NCBI GenBank assembly: GCA_030248225.1 | Contig: JASANE010012807.1 | Coordinates: forward strand, 39,389 to 103,388 | Length of the DNA: 64,000 bases | From: Trileptium ribeirensis | Taxonomy: Eukaryota > Nematoda > Enoplea > Enoplida > Thoracostomopsidae | Direction: 5' to 3' | In this document: one piece after another, positions 49,600 to 62,079 of the stretch | Numbering within the stretch: position 1 is the first letter of the stretch | Layout: every line of letters starts with the position of its first letter | Made by a program: the position numbers and the translations under genes | Notes under the pieces: model-generated | Databases searched by the model: none | Told to the model about the DNA's origin: nothing | What the model saw: the letters and a program-made list of their open reading frames with translations, nothing else

Positions 49600-50575
49600 T
49601 TTTAAGAATATACGCAATAATCAATTCGAAGAAAGAATGGAAATCAGTATTAGACTGCCGCTGTCGTATAATATTTCCACATGGCATTTTACCCACTATA
49701 AGGTATAGGATTTCCGGAAATAAACGGATGGATGAGCAATCCTGACTGTTTGTAACGGTACAAACCACATGTAACAATTGCTAAAAATATTTTAGATCAC
49801 AATAATTGATTAAATGGAAACTGAGGATTGGACTCCGCTGTCGTATAATATTTTCCCACATGGCATTTTCCCCGCTATAAGGTATAAGATTTTCCCGGAA
49901 ATAAACGGATGGATGAAGCAATCCCGACTGTTAGTCATACAAACAGCCATGTAACAATTGCTAAAAATCTTTTTCAGATCACAATCCGCGATTAGAAGAA
50001 GAGAATGGAAATCGGGATTGGACTGCCGCTGTCGTATAATATTTTCCCACATAGCATTTTCCCCGCTATAAGGTATAGGATTTCCCCGGAAATAAACGGA
50101 TGGATGAGCAATCCTGACTGTTAGTCATACAAACAGCCATGTAACAATTGCTAAAAATATTTTTCAGATCACAATAATAGATTTGAAGAAAGAATGGAAA
50201 TCAGGATTCGATTCAAGCTGTCGTATAATATTTTCCCACATGGCATTTTCCCCGCTATCAGGTATACTCGGGTTTCACACGGAAATAAACGGTTAAATAA
50301 GTAATCCTGACTGTTAGTCATACAAACAGCCATGTAACAATTGCTAAAAATATTTTACGATTCGCAATAATCAATTCGAAGAAAAATAGAAATCATATTA
50401 AGACTGCCGCTGTCGTATAATATTTCCACATGGCATTTTCCCCGCTATAAGGTATAGGATTTCCCGGAAATCAACGGATGGATGAGCAATCCTGACTGTT
50501 TGTCATACAAACAGCCATGTAACAATTGCTAAAAATATTTTTCAGATCACAATAATCAATTCGAAGAAAGAATGA
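49600..50575 (+). repeat. Tandem array, ~190-bp unit, about five copies
   Basis: CTGTCGTATAATATTT recurs near 49661, 49838, 50029, 50219 and 50410, giving units of 177-191 bp. Other landmarks are GGAAATAAACGGATGGATGA, CATGTAACAATTGCTAAAAA and CAGATCACAATAAT. Copies differ at about 5-10 % of positions. No coding function; short minus-strand frames are by-products. Confidence 0.95.
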
Positions 50576-50762
50576 AATTAAATTCAAACTACACATCTCA
50601 TAATCTTTCCCACCGTGGCATAAATGAGTTAGGTCGCACTTGTAGTATCGGAGAATTATTAGCGAGTTATAAGGAGGATGAAGTGGATATAATTTAATGT
50701 TATTTTAAGGCGGCAGATTATTCCAATGGACCAGAGGTGTCTTTCCCGACCTAATCGGCGAG

Positions 50763-51437
50763 AGGAGGTGCCACAGTCATTGGGTCTGTCCTTGATGCTG
50801 ACCGGGCCTGCTCTTGTCCGTACCCTATGCGGAGGTACTAAACAAGTTGCGTAGTGTCCTACCGAGGAAGCGGACATGATCGTCGGAGCGGCAAATATGG
50901 CCCGGGCTCTGTCCAGGTACAGGGATAGCGATGGAGGGGTGATAGAATTTGACCGATCATTGCATCATGAGGGACCCGTTACGGCCCCCGCCGTTGAAGC
51001 GCGCAACGACGTATCTAGTATTGAGTTAAGTGAGGTTAGTGAGGAAATGGATTGTGATGTTGATGTTAATGATGAAGTTGAACAGGTAGAATTGAGTGGA
51101 AGCCAATCAAGCGAATCCCGGCAATCTGTGACAATTGTCTGCGAGCGGAATGGATCAGAAACGAGCGTTATAAACTACGGTTGCGAAGCGAATGGGTGTG
51201 CTCTAAGTCAAACTGTACCATACGAGATAGCAGTGGCTCCTGAGAAGCTTGGCGATAGCGATAATGAAGTGAGGATAGCGAGATTGACTAAGCGCAAATA
51301 TTAGATGATGAGGAATTTTGGGCTAACTGGGAATACCCCAGCCACAGTTTCTACCGACATGAGGCCGAGTTAGACGCGAGCGAATGGCACCGTGAAGGAT
51401 TCTGGGAGATGCGCCGCAACACGAATGAGCTGCGAAA
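50763..51437 (+). pseudogene. Unidentified coding-like fragment with inverted relative at 63.7 kb
   Basis: Plus-strand frame from about 50763 stays coding-like after one stop (TAG near 50848). It then runs open from 50876 to 51303, with an acidic Ser-rich middle. After a frame shift it continues as DDEEFWANWEYP and a Trp/Arg/Glu-rich end near WHREGFWEMRR, up to about 51437. The first ~250 bp are repeated in inverse orientation at 63735-63975, with many of the same residues conserved (DGGVIEFDRSLHHE). I do not recognise the protein. The right end abuts truncated DNA polymerase sequence. Likely part of a mobile element. Confidence 0.45.
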
Positions 51438-52508
51438 TCATTGAAATACCTCCTCGTATGCCATGTTCAAAAAAAATGTACATATTAGAGTCTTTCAACA
51501 ATTGTAACCGAACACCTGTCAACTTTAAACAAGCATCCCATCCAAAGCTTGGGAGTGTTATATAATGTACTGGGTCTAACTTATAATTATCAATAGCAAA
51601 ATTTCTAAAACTTTCAAATGCATCACATAATAATAAAACATCAGTTTTAACGTAGAGATTACGGTATTGTACCATGTTCTCCAAATTTAGTTCAGACCAT
51701 ACTTTTTCTGCATTTTTATAATCATCTTCAGCTATATTTTGATCATTTAGTTTGTTGTAAAACGCAGTGATAGATGGCAATTGCGTTTCATCAAAGCGTT
51801 CCCAAGAGTCCACATAACCGTATGGGTACACACCCTTTCGTAATAATAGTTCCGTATTATTCCCAACTTCCGTCGTCATTGCCGGAAATTTACCATCCTT
51901 TTTTAAATTATCCTCCAATGCTTGGAGGGACGACGATAAGAATTGAAAACTGTCTTTAAACCTGAGAGAACAAGTATACTTTTTGGGTTTCCGACTCTCT
52001 TCCGCTTCTGTATTATCTTCGTGTACAACAGTTCATTATCCTCTGTATCACTGTCTTCTCCCTCACCTAGCTGATCGAGAGATATCACATCAGACAGTTC
52101 ATCTTCGTCAATTTCTAAATGAGGTTGAATGTTTGGTTGCATTGAGTCGTGTATAGCCAACAGATGAGCGAGATAACCGTTGGGGTCGTATGTTGTGGTT
52201 CTTTGTTGATGTTCAACAATTTGATGTTGAAGTTTGATGCTGAAGGATAAATAATCATCAGCACCTTTGGGTATACAATCGAGTTCCATTTTGAGTTGAT
52301 TGGTTAATTTACCAATCTCCTGCATGATGAGATGACCATCGTACTTTCGTAAGTTGTGGAACAAGATGTTAACATCTCGGTTGAGTTTATAGCTTATGTT
52401 GCACTCATTGTGGACAGCCCCCGAAATCGACCACAAAGATGACAGTGGTCTCTGACGCGGTCGTATAGTAGCTGTTTGCCACAAATGAAGCAGTCTTTAG
52501 TGTAGTTG
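51437..52508 (-). pseudogene. Polinton/Maverick-type DNA polymerase B, middle part, broken
   Basis: Continuation, on the minus strand, of the polymerase that starts at 59959. In order: a Cys/His finger (CFICGK, RVRDHCH, 52500-52440); a frame shift within 52412-52425; HNECN; the exonuclease II motif FHNLRKYDGH (about 52330-52365); an acidic linker; another frame change near 51910; exonuclease III (YVKTDVLLLCD, about 51620-51660); then PSFGWDACLK and EHGIRGGISMIS. Sequence resembling the family stops at about 51437, so the palm domain with the catalytic aspartates is gone. Proteins of this family replicate Polintons by protein priming. This copy cannot be active. Confidence 0.9.
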
Positions 52509-55500
52509 TGTAACAGGCCCGTTCCATGCATGTTACAAGGTTTCGACGTTAAAATTGCTTAAACGCGCCTCAAATCGAACCAGACAATGTTTACGGGAAC
52601 AAAGTTTTCATGTGTTGCATGGTGCCATGATTACCGATGATTGCGTTGCTTATCGTTGTATTGTACAGGTATTTTGCCATTGCCATATTTTTTGTCATTG
52701 TATAATTTACAGTACGATTGTGTATTCGGATAAGCACATGGTAGCCCGGAGGAAACTGGCTTCGGTTATTTGATCAGACTTAGGCAGACAAGGAATGTAG
52801 GAGAACCAATAACTGGCGCCAAAATAATAGGGAACATGAACGGAACTCGACCAATAACCCCGGTCTCCCCATTGAAATTTCAAGTTCATGACCGTCCGGT
52901 TATAGGAGGCCTTTGACAATTTAAGGGGTTGGGAAGTGATCAAAATCAAGAGTATCGATTTTAAGCAATCTATAGCGTAATGATCGCGTCAATAAGCTGA
53001 AACAAATGGATTACGGTAGCTTCCGAATATTCGGAAACAACGGGCATCGGGCTCGTTTATCGGCCCGTAACCGTCCAACGGTTGATATTTCCCGAAAGTG
53101 CCCCGAGTACTTTTCGGTAGAGAATTTTCAGGGCTTTTGAACGAGGTCAAAGTGTCACAAATCGCGGAAGGATTTCACGAGATATTTTCGGGACAGACAG
53201 GTGAACATTCAACAAACAGCCATTACTTACGCTACGTTTGGCGGGTGACCATGGTTACGAGTGGATATAACCTAGGCATATATGGATATAAAGTTATGTA
53301 TATATGTGTGTATTGCTTGGTTTTCACGCCTCGGTAGTTCTATTTTTCCCGCCCCCGCCGTACAAATCCTTTCTTTTTATAGCGTCCTTTAACGCTCCAA
53401 ACCGGCCTGACCAGTGCCCTAGCGACTGGTCCTTCTTTTTATCGCCGAATCATTGATTGGAATTATGCGTGTTTCTGAGTAATTTACCCATTTAGATATC
53501 TAACGAGACCAGGCGGGTCTCGACCTGGCCAGTCAATCCCCTGTTACATGAGTTATTTTCTGTTTTATAACGCACTATGAAAATTCCGTCTGTTGTGTAC
53601 CAACTTCGTACTAGATCCCCTGACCCTAAATGTGCCATGCGACCTCTCATTCTACTCGCCTGCCTTTGGCGGACACAACGATATACGGCGGGCCACAGCT
53701 TGACTGCCCGCTAGCTCGTGATAAACCGCCAAAGTGTCCCCAGTCCAGAATACCGACTGAAAGTGGGTACAAACCAACCGAAAATTTATCCCTAACACGA
53801 AAGTAGGCAAATCTCCCCTCATTGCATTCACCACGTCGAGACATCTACAAAAATACCCGGCGGGCCTCCGTCCGTTGCCCCGTTAACCCGGAACGGCCGA
53901 CAAAAGTGCCCCCACCACCATCGACACTCTCTACCTTTTGTGATTTAAGTGCCCCCCTAACCGAGTTCAACGATACATGGCGGGCGTCGCTCCGCCCAAC
54001 CGCTAGCGCGGGAAAGCCCGCTGAATCCCTGTATACTTATATATGTCGGAACCCAAAACTGGGTCCCGACCCACCACTACGTATACACCCCTTTTGTTTG
54101 GTATCATTCGGCTCTGCTCTTCGTCCTGGGACCGAATTTCACCCCAGCCCCTCGAAAATCCCGCGGGAATCCCCTGTCCCGCTTCCCTTCCCGTGCCCCT
54201 TCTTTGTCCTCTCCGTGTCCTCGTTTCCTTTTTCCTTTCTCTCTCTAACCGACTTCTCTGGTCGGTTGTCGTCGCTGTCGTTGTGTTGTATTTGTCGTTG
54301 TTGTAGTTTTGTGTGTGTTTCCGATGTGGACTTGAGCGACCTCTCTGTCGCTCAGGTCGCCCGTGTGTCTCGTGCGTTGTGTGTGTTTACGTGTTCATGA
54401 GTATATATATCTTTTTGGACGTCTAAAGACGCCCTATCATGATATTTGAAAAGCTGTCAGAATGGAATGTTTGGCTTTATCTTATAAGCCAACATGTAAA
54501 CGTGCAATGTTTGCACGTTTACGCATGGATTTGATAGCAAGATTTAGCCCCCAGATGGACTCTTAGGAGGCTTACGTAGGTGATGGATGGGGACTTCTAA
54601 CTCGTCGAACAATAGAAATTTAAGCTTAAATCGACGAGTTATCCAACAAAGTTTGATGAATGAGAACATGAAGACAAGAATCGCCCGATATAAGGACATA
54701 TTCCCAGCTTATTCCAAGCACATTTCTGTATCAAAGGGATTTTGAAATTTTAAATTTGACGGGTGATTCAACTCTTTTCGTGGGACAGAAGATTTGAGTG
54801 ATAGATCTTGGGTAAGTTTTTGACACGAATTTAAAAGTGACAATGGGATAGGGTTCAAAATTTTATTCGAATTTGGGTTAAATTCGCAGATGTTCGACCT
54901 CCGAGTATTCGGAGGGTTCAAATTTGATGTCGGTGATTTCGATTGAAGCCGACTCTCTCTAAAGGGGACCCAGGGTTTACGATAGCTGTCAAAAATAAAA
55001 TTTGGGGAAATTTTTTTCGATTGGGCGCCCGGGTTTGAACTTGAAAAAGTGGGCGTCAAAAGATCATCGACGATTGGATGGCGACAAAGTCGCCATCCTA
55101 CAATATAGGCGAAAATTTTGAGGCGACGACTACCGCATCGTCTCTTGGAATCAGTTCGACTTCGGCAGCGCGGAGTTCGGTCGACTTTACTGACCGGCTC
55201 CGACGCTTTAGTTTCGCTGTATGGTTTTACCTCGATTTCTTGACTTTCTTGTACTTTTGTCTTCTCGGTTTGGAATGGTATTCGACAACTGGAGGACCCG
55301 TGTAGACATCTTCCGTCTCACGGTAGGGGACTAGCAGTTGCTGTCCCGGATCAAACTTTGTAAGTCAGGACGAGAACCGAGAACGTGGGGGATTATTTTC
55401 CGCTGCTATGATTGTAACAGAGCGTTCATGGAAAGTCAGTTATTCGTAGCATTAGTTGACACGCCATAGGTCGACCTCACACCCGTCAGTGGACGCCCCG

Positions 55501-58500
55501 TTTTACATGTTGACCTGCTACACTTTTACAAGTTTCTTGACAAACCTCCTTCAGACGAGTTCCGTTTTGGGCATCTTGAGCGATTGCACAGAAGGTATTA
55601 AATTGTGGGCACCAATGTCGAAGTAGTTCAAATTCCCCGTGGTCTTAGGTAGGGCAAAGCAAAATGGACGTCTCTGGTCCACGTTTTACATGATTTACAG
55701 TTCTTGAGTTAGGGTCGCAGAATTTTCCTGAGCCGACCATGGTAAAAAATTTTTAATGAATGATAGTCGTAACATTAGGGATTTGTCTCTTTGTTTCCAG
55801 CTTTTGTTTACAAATTTACAGTTAGTGGACCGCTCGACGCTCATGCCGCTGTTTGAGCTCGAACCGACTTCGCAGTTAGGAGCGGAGGTATCGCCTCTGT
55901 TGGGCTTTAGGAAGCCCCAAAATTTTGTTTATCGGTTTGAGCTAAGAAAATTTTTGAAAATAGAAGAGATTAAACAAATTCTAAGTGTCTTTGATTGAGC
56001 GTATATAAGGTGTTTGCACTCCGCGAGGAGTGATTTTTACGTATAACTTTAGCGTAATTGCTTTGTTCTCATTTTATGAAGGTATTGTGTTCGAGTACTA
56101 GTAAAAGCTCGAAGCGCATTGCATAGAGACCCGCCCCGACCGCCCCATAACCTTACAGCCCCTTATGAAACCGCTCGCTAGTGACTTGGCCTACACACGA
56201 CGTTAAATTACTTTTCGCTGAAAATACTCCAATCGAACTCTCAAAATCCCCAAGGTTCACCATACTACACGTACGTGGTTAAACTTGGTAGTAATATCGA
56301 GGAAAATCCCTTTGCTAAAGTGAGCTGACGACTTAGTCGGTTGTCGTTCTCAGTTACGATTAACTCTTTGGAGGTATGTTGCGGTACCCCCATGCTCAAA
56401 TTAAAATCACAATATCCCAATTTCAAAAAAAAGGAAAATCGCGTCCTCTTGCGAATCGTTTTGACCTCAAACCGAGCAAGCGCAAAACCCCGTTTTCTTT
56501 TTGGATCGACTTGATCGCTGAGATTAGCCGTTCTTTTATTTTAGCTCTGGTTGCCCGTTAGGCTATGTACTATGTATGCCCCGATTTAGCTTTTTAACCG
56601 TCTCTGTCTCTCTCCTTTTTCGTTTTCCCTTGTTAAGTTTTGATCCTGCACGGGGAATTTAAGCCCGCTGCAGATTTTTTTCAGTATTGACCACTCGACT
56701 ATCGAATTCTGACAGATCGAGTTAAAATGTTAGTAATAACTCGACTGCACTATTTCGACTGTGCAGTCGAGACTGAAATGTATGTGATAAACACAATAAG
56801 GCATTACGATGAGGTTTAGAGAGAGAAAAGACAGAGGACAGAACAACGAAGCAGGGGCAAAGCACAGAGAATGAAACCGACAAGGAAACACCAACCCAAA
56901 ACGGACGCGGTCGCGTCCGTGGGCGAAATGTCCACGCCCCTGCCCGAAAGGAGTCGCAGAAAACGAACCGGCGGATTTAGCCCACCCGGTTCGAGAAAGG
57001 GCGACTGCTTTCGCATCAGGGGCGCCTTCCAAGACGCCCCGTACCCCATAATTCGATACTAAACGCACCCCAGAGTGCAAACATAGCCAATACGAAAGAG
57101 TAGGTACGATGACCCGCTCTAAAACTGTCTGAACAACGACATTGGTCGCCTAGCAGATTGTTAAAGATGGCAATTGCCTGGGTACGCCCTTATTTAGACG
57201 GTCGAAAAGTAACTAGGGCGACCCTCCAAAGTGATTGATAGTGCGTCCCCTGCCAATATAACGTAGTCCAACTGGTACTCCACCACCAAAATCAACCGCA
57301 TTATCACCAGCCTACCATTTATGGATTTTTTGACAAGGGGCAAAGTCCCAATTCTCGTTTGGACTGCTAGACACTAAAAAAAGGCGATTATCAGTTAGTG
57401 TAAGATCTGTCTTAGGGACGAAGCGCTGCAAGAGACTCGATAGGGATGTTAGCCAGTATTTGCAGGACAAGGAATGCACCCAGACGGAGTTTTAACATCT
57501 GACTGCCCAGTAGGCACACCGCTTGTTATACAATGATTATTGACATCCGGTCGCTTGTATTACAAGTTATCATTCGCTCTTAACCATGTAATGATTTGTA
57601 CAATAGTTGATTTTATCAATACGATTATGTTTTATCTTATACTGGAGATCCATTGCTTTCTCGTACCCAGAGTCATACCCCTTTTTGTTTTGCTCGACTG
57701 AAGTCATACGGTAAAAGATACGAACCGAACACCCCTCTGTCCCCGCGCGGACACCGAAGTGCGTATCACGCCGCGCCTCATAGAGATCGAGTTTCGAAGC
57801 ACGCCAAAACACATGTCCTGAGCCATAACGGAATTGGTTATAACTGACAGTAAGCGTCGCGGACATAGATTTCGGGCCGGCATCGCCGGGAACGCCTTCG
57901 CTCCTGCTGCCCCCTTCTCTTCCTCGCTTAGCCATAGATGTGGGAACGAATGTTCGAGCCGTCAGAGCATAGTCGCCTTAGCTTTACTGTCTCTTACCTT
58001 GTTTCGATTTACTATCATTGACTATTACGATATTGAATCTTAAATAAATTCTTGAAAATCATTTGACGTGTCCCGCGTTATTCATCTTCTAGCGCTATAA
58101 TTGCGTCGGAACGGACGGGCCAACCCCGCGTGCCACGGCTTGACGAAGGGAATATTGCAAGCCTTGACGCGTGCGGTTCGCTACCAACATTTGCGTACAA
58201 GAGTAACGAAGCCACGGCGAGAGTGGTCCATGAAATTATTCATCAAACTCGTTGGTGTAATTGTCACACTCACAGAGTATCAAAATTTATTAGGAAAACT
58301 TTACCACTAGATACTGACGCAGTTAAGTTATCGGGATACAACGTAGGTAGTCCGACGTTAAACTCTCAGGGAATGTCGGAACCCTGTGGGGCCACATAGG
58401 CTACAACGAATAAAGTGTCCGACCAGGAGTCAACTAGGGAGCACTCAAAATTTACCTTGTAAACCCCTCCTTTAGATTAGTATAGGGAATATCGGTTTAA

Positions 58501-58774
58501 CATTATGACCTGTGAGCAGGTTTCGGTGTCAACCTCACTGGGGGACCTCAGCAATCATACCAAGATGCTAGACAATTGCGCAACCAATCGGGCGGGGTCC
58601 GAACACACCTCGCGAAGCGCGCCTGCGGCCTGCTAAGCTCAATAGCTTCTTGGGTCTGACCGAGAAGTGACAAAACTATAAAACTTAGGGTCCACCCTTG
58701 AGGTTATGATAGCCGGAGCCGTATGGGCATGGAGTTAGGAAGTTGCGCCATGCAGCTGCGTCACCGTTATTACA
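52509..58774. mobile_element. 6.27-kb insertion inside the polymerase gene, GTTG target duplication
   Basis: Sequence resembling the polymerase stops at 58779 and resumes at 52508. GTTG flanks the segment on both sides (52505-52508, 58775-58778; a fifth base T is ambiguous). Removing the segment and one GTTG puts the two polymerase parts back in one frame. Ends are TGTAACAGG and CCGTTATTACA on the plus strand, so TG...CA with TGTAA as a short inverted end, as in LTR retroelements, yet no long LTR pair was found. Inside: a weak ~140-bp repeat around GGCGGGC (53679, 53852, 53975), a pyrimidine-rich tract (54150-54260), a hairpin (TGAGCGAC/GTCGCTCA, 54333-54354) and no recognisable reverse transcriptase or transposase. 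Class unknown. Confidence 0.8.
53650..54010 (+). repeat. Imperfect repeats of a GGCGGGC-containing unit
   Basis: Three related blocks around CGATATACGGCGGGCC (53671), TACCCGGCGGGCCT (53846) and CGATACATGGCGGGCG (53968), each followed by an AGTGTCCCC/AGTGCCCCC-like stretch. Spacing is 120-175 bp. Such repeats are common in regulatory ends of retroelements, but this is only an analogy. Confidence 0.4.
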
Positions 58775-58778
58775 GTTG

Positions 58779-59959
58779 TAGTGGAACCAATCTTCTTTAG
58801 TCATTTGCAGCGATATTGGATTATTGACACGCTCTTGATACTTATTTCCCAATTCAATTACATTGAGTAAAAACTTTCTTACACAGTCTTTGCCGCGATA
58901 TACCGCGGGTTTACCCATTTCCTTTGTGTCGTCTCCACAACATTGCAAAACGTCAATCAAAATATGACGAAAAACTTGATGTTTTTGATAAGCTTCAGTG
59001 TATGAAGTTGATGGACATAGTTGGCATGAATCAATAGGCAGTAGTAGGGTTTCAAAATCAGCGTAGATGGTATATGGAGCTCGAAGCATTTTATAGGTGT
59101 TTCGAAATTGTAGAATGTCGTCTTTGGGGAACGTAATTCGAGTAAATTCGTTGTTCCGACACATTTCCGTATGGAGCTCCAACTTTGCTTGAGAATATTG
59201 AGGAAGGAGACATCATTGGCAGAAAAATAACTTGTGTTGCTTTTCTCGTTGACTGTGTAGTAAACGATCCAAATCCGTAATCCAGCAATAATGTCCTTTG
59301 TATAGAAGTAGATTAACCACTCGCTCATAGGGTCCTTCGTATATACGCAGAGGTATATATTAGTTTGCTGTCGTCATGCAACATCACGCTTACACCAATA
59401 TTGTTGAGCTTTTCAAACTTGCAGATGTCACATGAATAGGGAAGTTGATACCATCGAATTTGAGTTTGTCTGCATATTGCTTGTATTTCGATTGACGCTT
59501 AGCACTAGAGCTTGCAGGGAAAAGAGAAGATAATACAGCCCATTGAACACATTTGTCGTCAGTATTTTGGACGTTAACAACAGCCTTTTTCGATTGAATT
59601 GTTTTTGGGAGAGGCTTATAAGTGGCCCCTCCTAAGCCAACGTATCGAGCCAAGTGTAGATCAAGGTGTTCCACTTGTTTGACTATCCAGCCAGATCCAA
59701 GTTGAACAAACGTGTCAATGTTCTTTAAAATATCGTCCAAAATCATTGATACATGTTGATTGACGGTTGAAAAATTGAGTATCCGCTGTAATTTGCCAGA
59801 GAAAGTTTCGCTGATTGTCGTATCAGGATCCATATCCTTCTCAAGCGTAACCTTCATTCCTACATACGCCTTGAGTCCATTCCATGTAGACAGCCGTTCC
59901 TTGATCGCATTCTCCAACTGCCGCCTGCTGTGATTGAGGAATACAGCAGAGTCCACCAT
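58779..59959 (-). pseudogene. Polinton/Maverick-type DNA polymerase B, N-terminal part, broken
   Basis: Minus-strand start near ATG 59959. The first ~185 codons carry family signatures: GSGWIVKQV, then LGGATYKPLPK and KKAVVNVQNTDDKCVQWAVL. A frame shift near 59415 follows, then KFEKLNNIGV, another shift near 59335, and GHYCWITDLDRLLHSQ with a Cys-pair finger whose frame has a TGA at 59213-59215. The exonuclease I motif YADFE is at 59065-59051. Family sequence ends at EDWFHYN, where the 6.27-kb insertion begins. The residues after that up to 58685 belong to the insertion, although they stay in frame by chance. Confidence 0.9.
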
Positions 59960-60639
59960 ATTGCGACGTTATGTAATTTGATAACTCTCCAAAAATCCGC
60001 GAAGTGGTTTAGAGCAGAGTAAGTACAAAACCGACCATTTCAGAAACGAAGGTCATTGTAAACTGATTGAAAATTTAATGTACACCAGCTTTTATAGCCT
60101 TTTCATGTATTCTCTGCTGCCACTGATTGATTGGTTTATTGAAATTGTGCCAATTGAAGCTTTTAGAACATTCCAATATGACGAGTCATCAACGTTATAT
60201 TATATAGTGGATAGTAGAGTATATGAACATTATATGCGTGGGCGAAGGTGTATCATTATGTATATATATCATATTAATACGTGGGCGGAGGGGGCCATTA
60301 TTATATGTATATATTACGGCCATTATTATGTGTATTTATTATATATGGGTAAATAATAATTTGTGATAGGTCCATGGGATGAGGGGGACTACATTATTAT
60401 AATCACGTATATATGTATATGTATTTAGAGTAATTAATTATTAATAACCCAGGGTCATTAATCATTATTTCTCCTAAAAAATTGACAGGTCATCAATCAA
60501 GTGCCCCAGAAGCGGCCTTTTTCCTACTGCTCACAATAGTCTGCCACAACCAAGAGCAGCAGAGAATATATCGGCGGGGCTCTTCAAATCTCTAAAAGCA
60601 ATTATATGATTTGTTAGACGGTCGGCAACTCCTCGAAGT
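59960..60639. other. AT-rich stretch upstream of the polymerase pseudogene
   Basis: Contains TATATA-rich simple sequence (60200-60430) with loosely repeated GGCCATTATTATATGTATAT-like units. No gene recognised. Confidence 0.5.
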
Positions 60640-61740
60640 GCCGCACAGACTTCCCCCACCGAGGAAACCGGAGTCACTACCCCTGGACGTACCGATGCTG
60701 TTTACCCCAAAGTATCACCTCACCGAGCGCTACCCCACGAGCCCCCCTCCCGGTCTCCGACGTGTCGCACCCACATAAGACATTAAAGCGCCCCCTCCCG
60801 CCATTCGAGGTGCTGCTCCTCCACTCTGCACAAGGGCATAGTAGCGACCCCCTCTTTTTTGGTTCAACCCCAAGCAAAAACTTTTTTGAAAGATTCCGGT
60901 TGAAAATCATGACGGAAATTGTTCTAAAACTAGCCTCTTTCGCACTAGAAAACAACTACTTTCAACCGTATTTTCGACGAAACTTCAGATTTTTGTATAA
61001 AAATTCGCAATTTTGGCAACAATTCCATTTTTTACTTGTTTACGACATACTTAATATAACAATTCTTATTCCGGGCTAGGAAATGCAATTTCATTGAAAC
61101 TTTTTCCGCTCGTACACGGTTAACTCGTAGAAATGTGCATCACTGAATCACCTGCCCTCCTGGACTCCGCTTTTACATTTCTGAGCGCGACCCCCCCCTT
61201 TAGGTACCCACTGTGGACCGCGACCCCCGTTTCAAAATTCCTGGCTACGCCCTTGCCTCCGAGGTAGCGCACCCCTCGCCTCCCGAAGATGCGCGGGATC
61301 CCACCAAAGGCGCGGTCTCCCCACGAGGCGAAGCCGCCGCCTTCCGCCCGTCCCGGAGTGCCGCATGGATCCGGCTCACTGATACCTCACTTTAATGCAA
61401 ATTGGGGCCGCAGCCCCCGAGGTTACGCACCTCCATAAGGCATTGCAACACTCCTTCGCCATCATCCGAGGTGCTGCACCCAACCCCCAAGCCGCTGCAA
61501 CGCCCTCCCTCGACTCCCGAAGAGGCGCGGCAACCCACCAAAGGCGATACCTCCCCACGTGGCGCCGTAGCCATCCCCAAGGAGGTACGACTATCCCCAC
61601 CCGAAGCCCTATGGGCCGCAACCCACCCCCCCCCCGAACCTACCCGCGGCGCAGCACCGCCCCCCCGCCCTCCGATGTACAGTTGCCACCCGTCCCGGAC
61701 TGCCTCTTGGATCGTCCGGCCTATCATGATGGCTCACGTT
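60640..61740 (+). repeat. C-rich repeat block, split by a unique segment
   Basis: Related C-rich units: CGCACCCACATAAGACATTA (60767) resembles ACGCACCTCCATAAGGCATT (61425), both followed by a GAGGTGCTGC block. CTCCCGAAGATGCGCGG (61276) resembles CTCCCGAAGAGGCGCGG (61514), both followed by CCCACCAAAGGCG. The section 60850-61190 has ordinary AT content and interrupts the block. Overlapping open frames on both strands (61376-61812) follow from scarce stop codons in GC-rich sequence and show no domain. Confidence 0.6.
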
Positions 61741-62079
61741 AAAGCAAATTTAAAAAACCAGCTGCATGACAAGCCATCTAGCTGGCTATCAAAAAATTTA
61801 TTCAGCAACTGATTAAGAGGTACGTCTTTTTTATTGTCTCAAAAATTAAACAAAAATGAGGTTGACATATGACAGGAAACAAAATAATGTGGACATTCAA
61901 GTGCCTATTCTATTTACCCGAGAATGAGCTTGCGGAATATAACGCGGCTTTAAATTATCCGCAATATAGTAGCAGCCTGATGCGATCTTTTTTGAGCGTT
62001 GGCATCTGTCACCAGCAAACTAATAGAGATTCGCTGTTTGGTAGAAACACGCAACAACATGCTGAATTTTGAAAAATTT

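Noticed and set aside
53822..54400. 192-codon open frame
   Set aside because: Pro/Ser/Cys-rich translation of a pyrimidine-rich tract inside the insertion; no domain and no coding pattern.
58685..58778. C-terminal residues of the open frame 58685-59182 as polymerase
   Set aside because: They follow the insertion point; family sequence resumes only at 52508, so this part is insertion read in frame by chance.
61376..61812. Overlapping open frames of 81-136 codons on both strands
   Set aside because: GC-rich repeat with few stop codons; low-complexity product and no domain.
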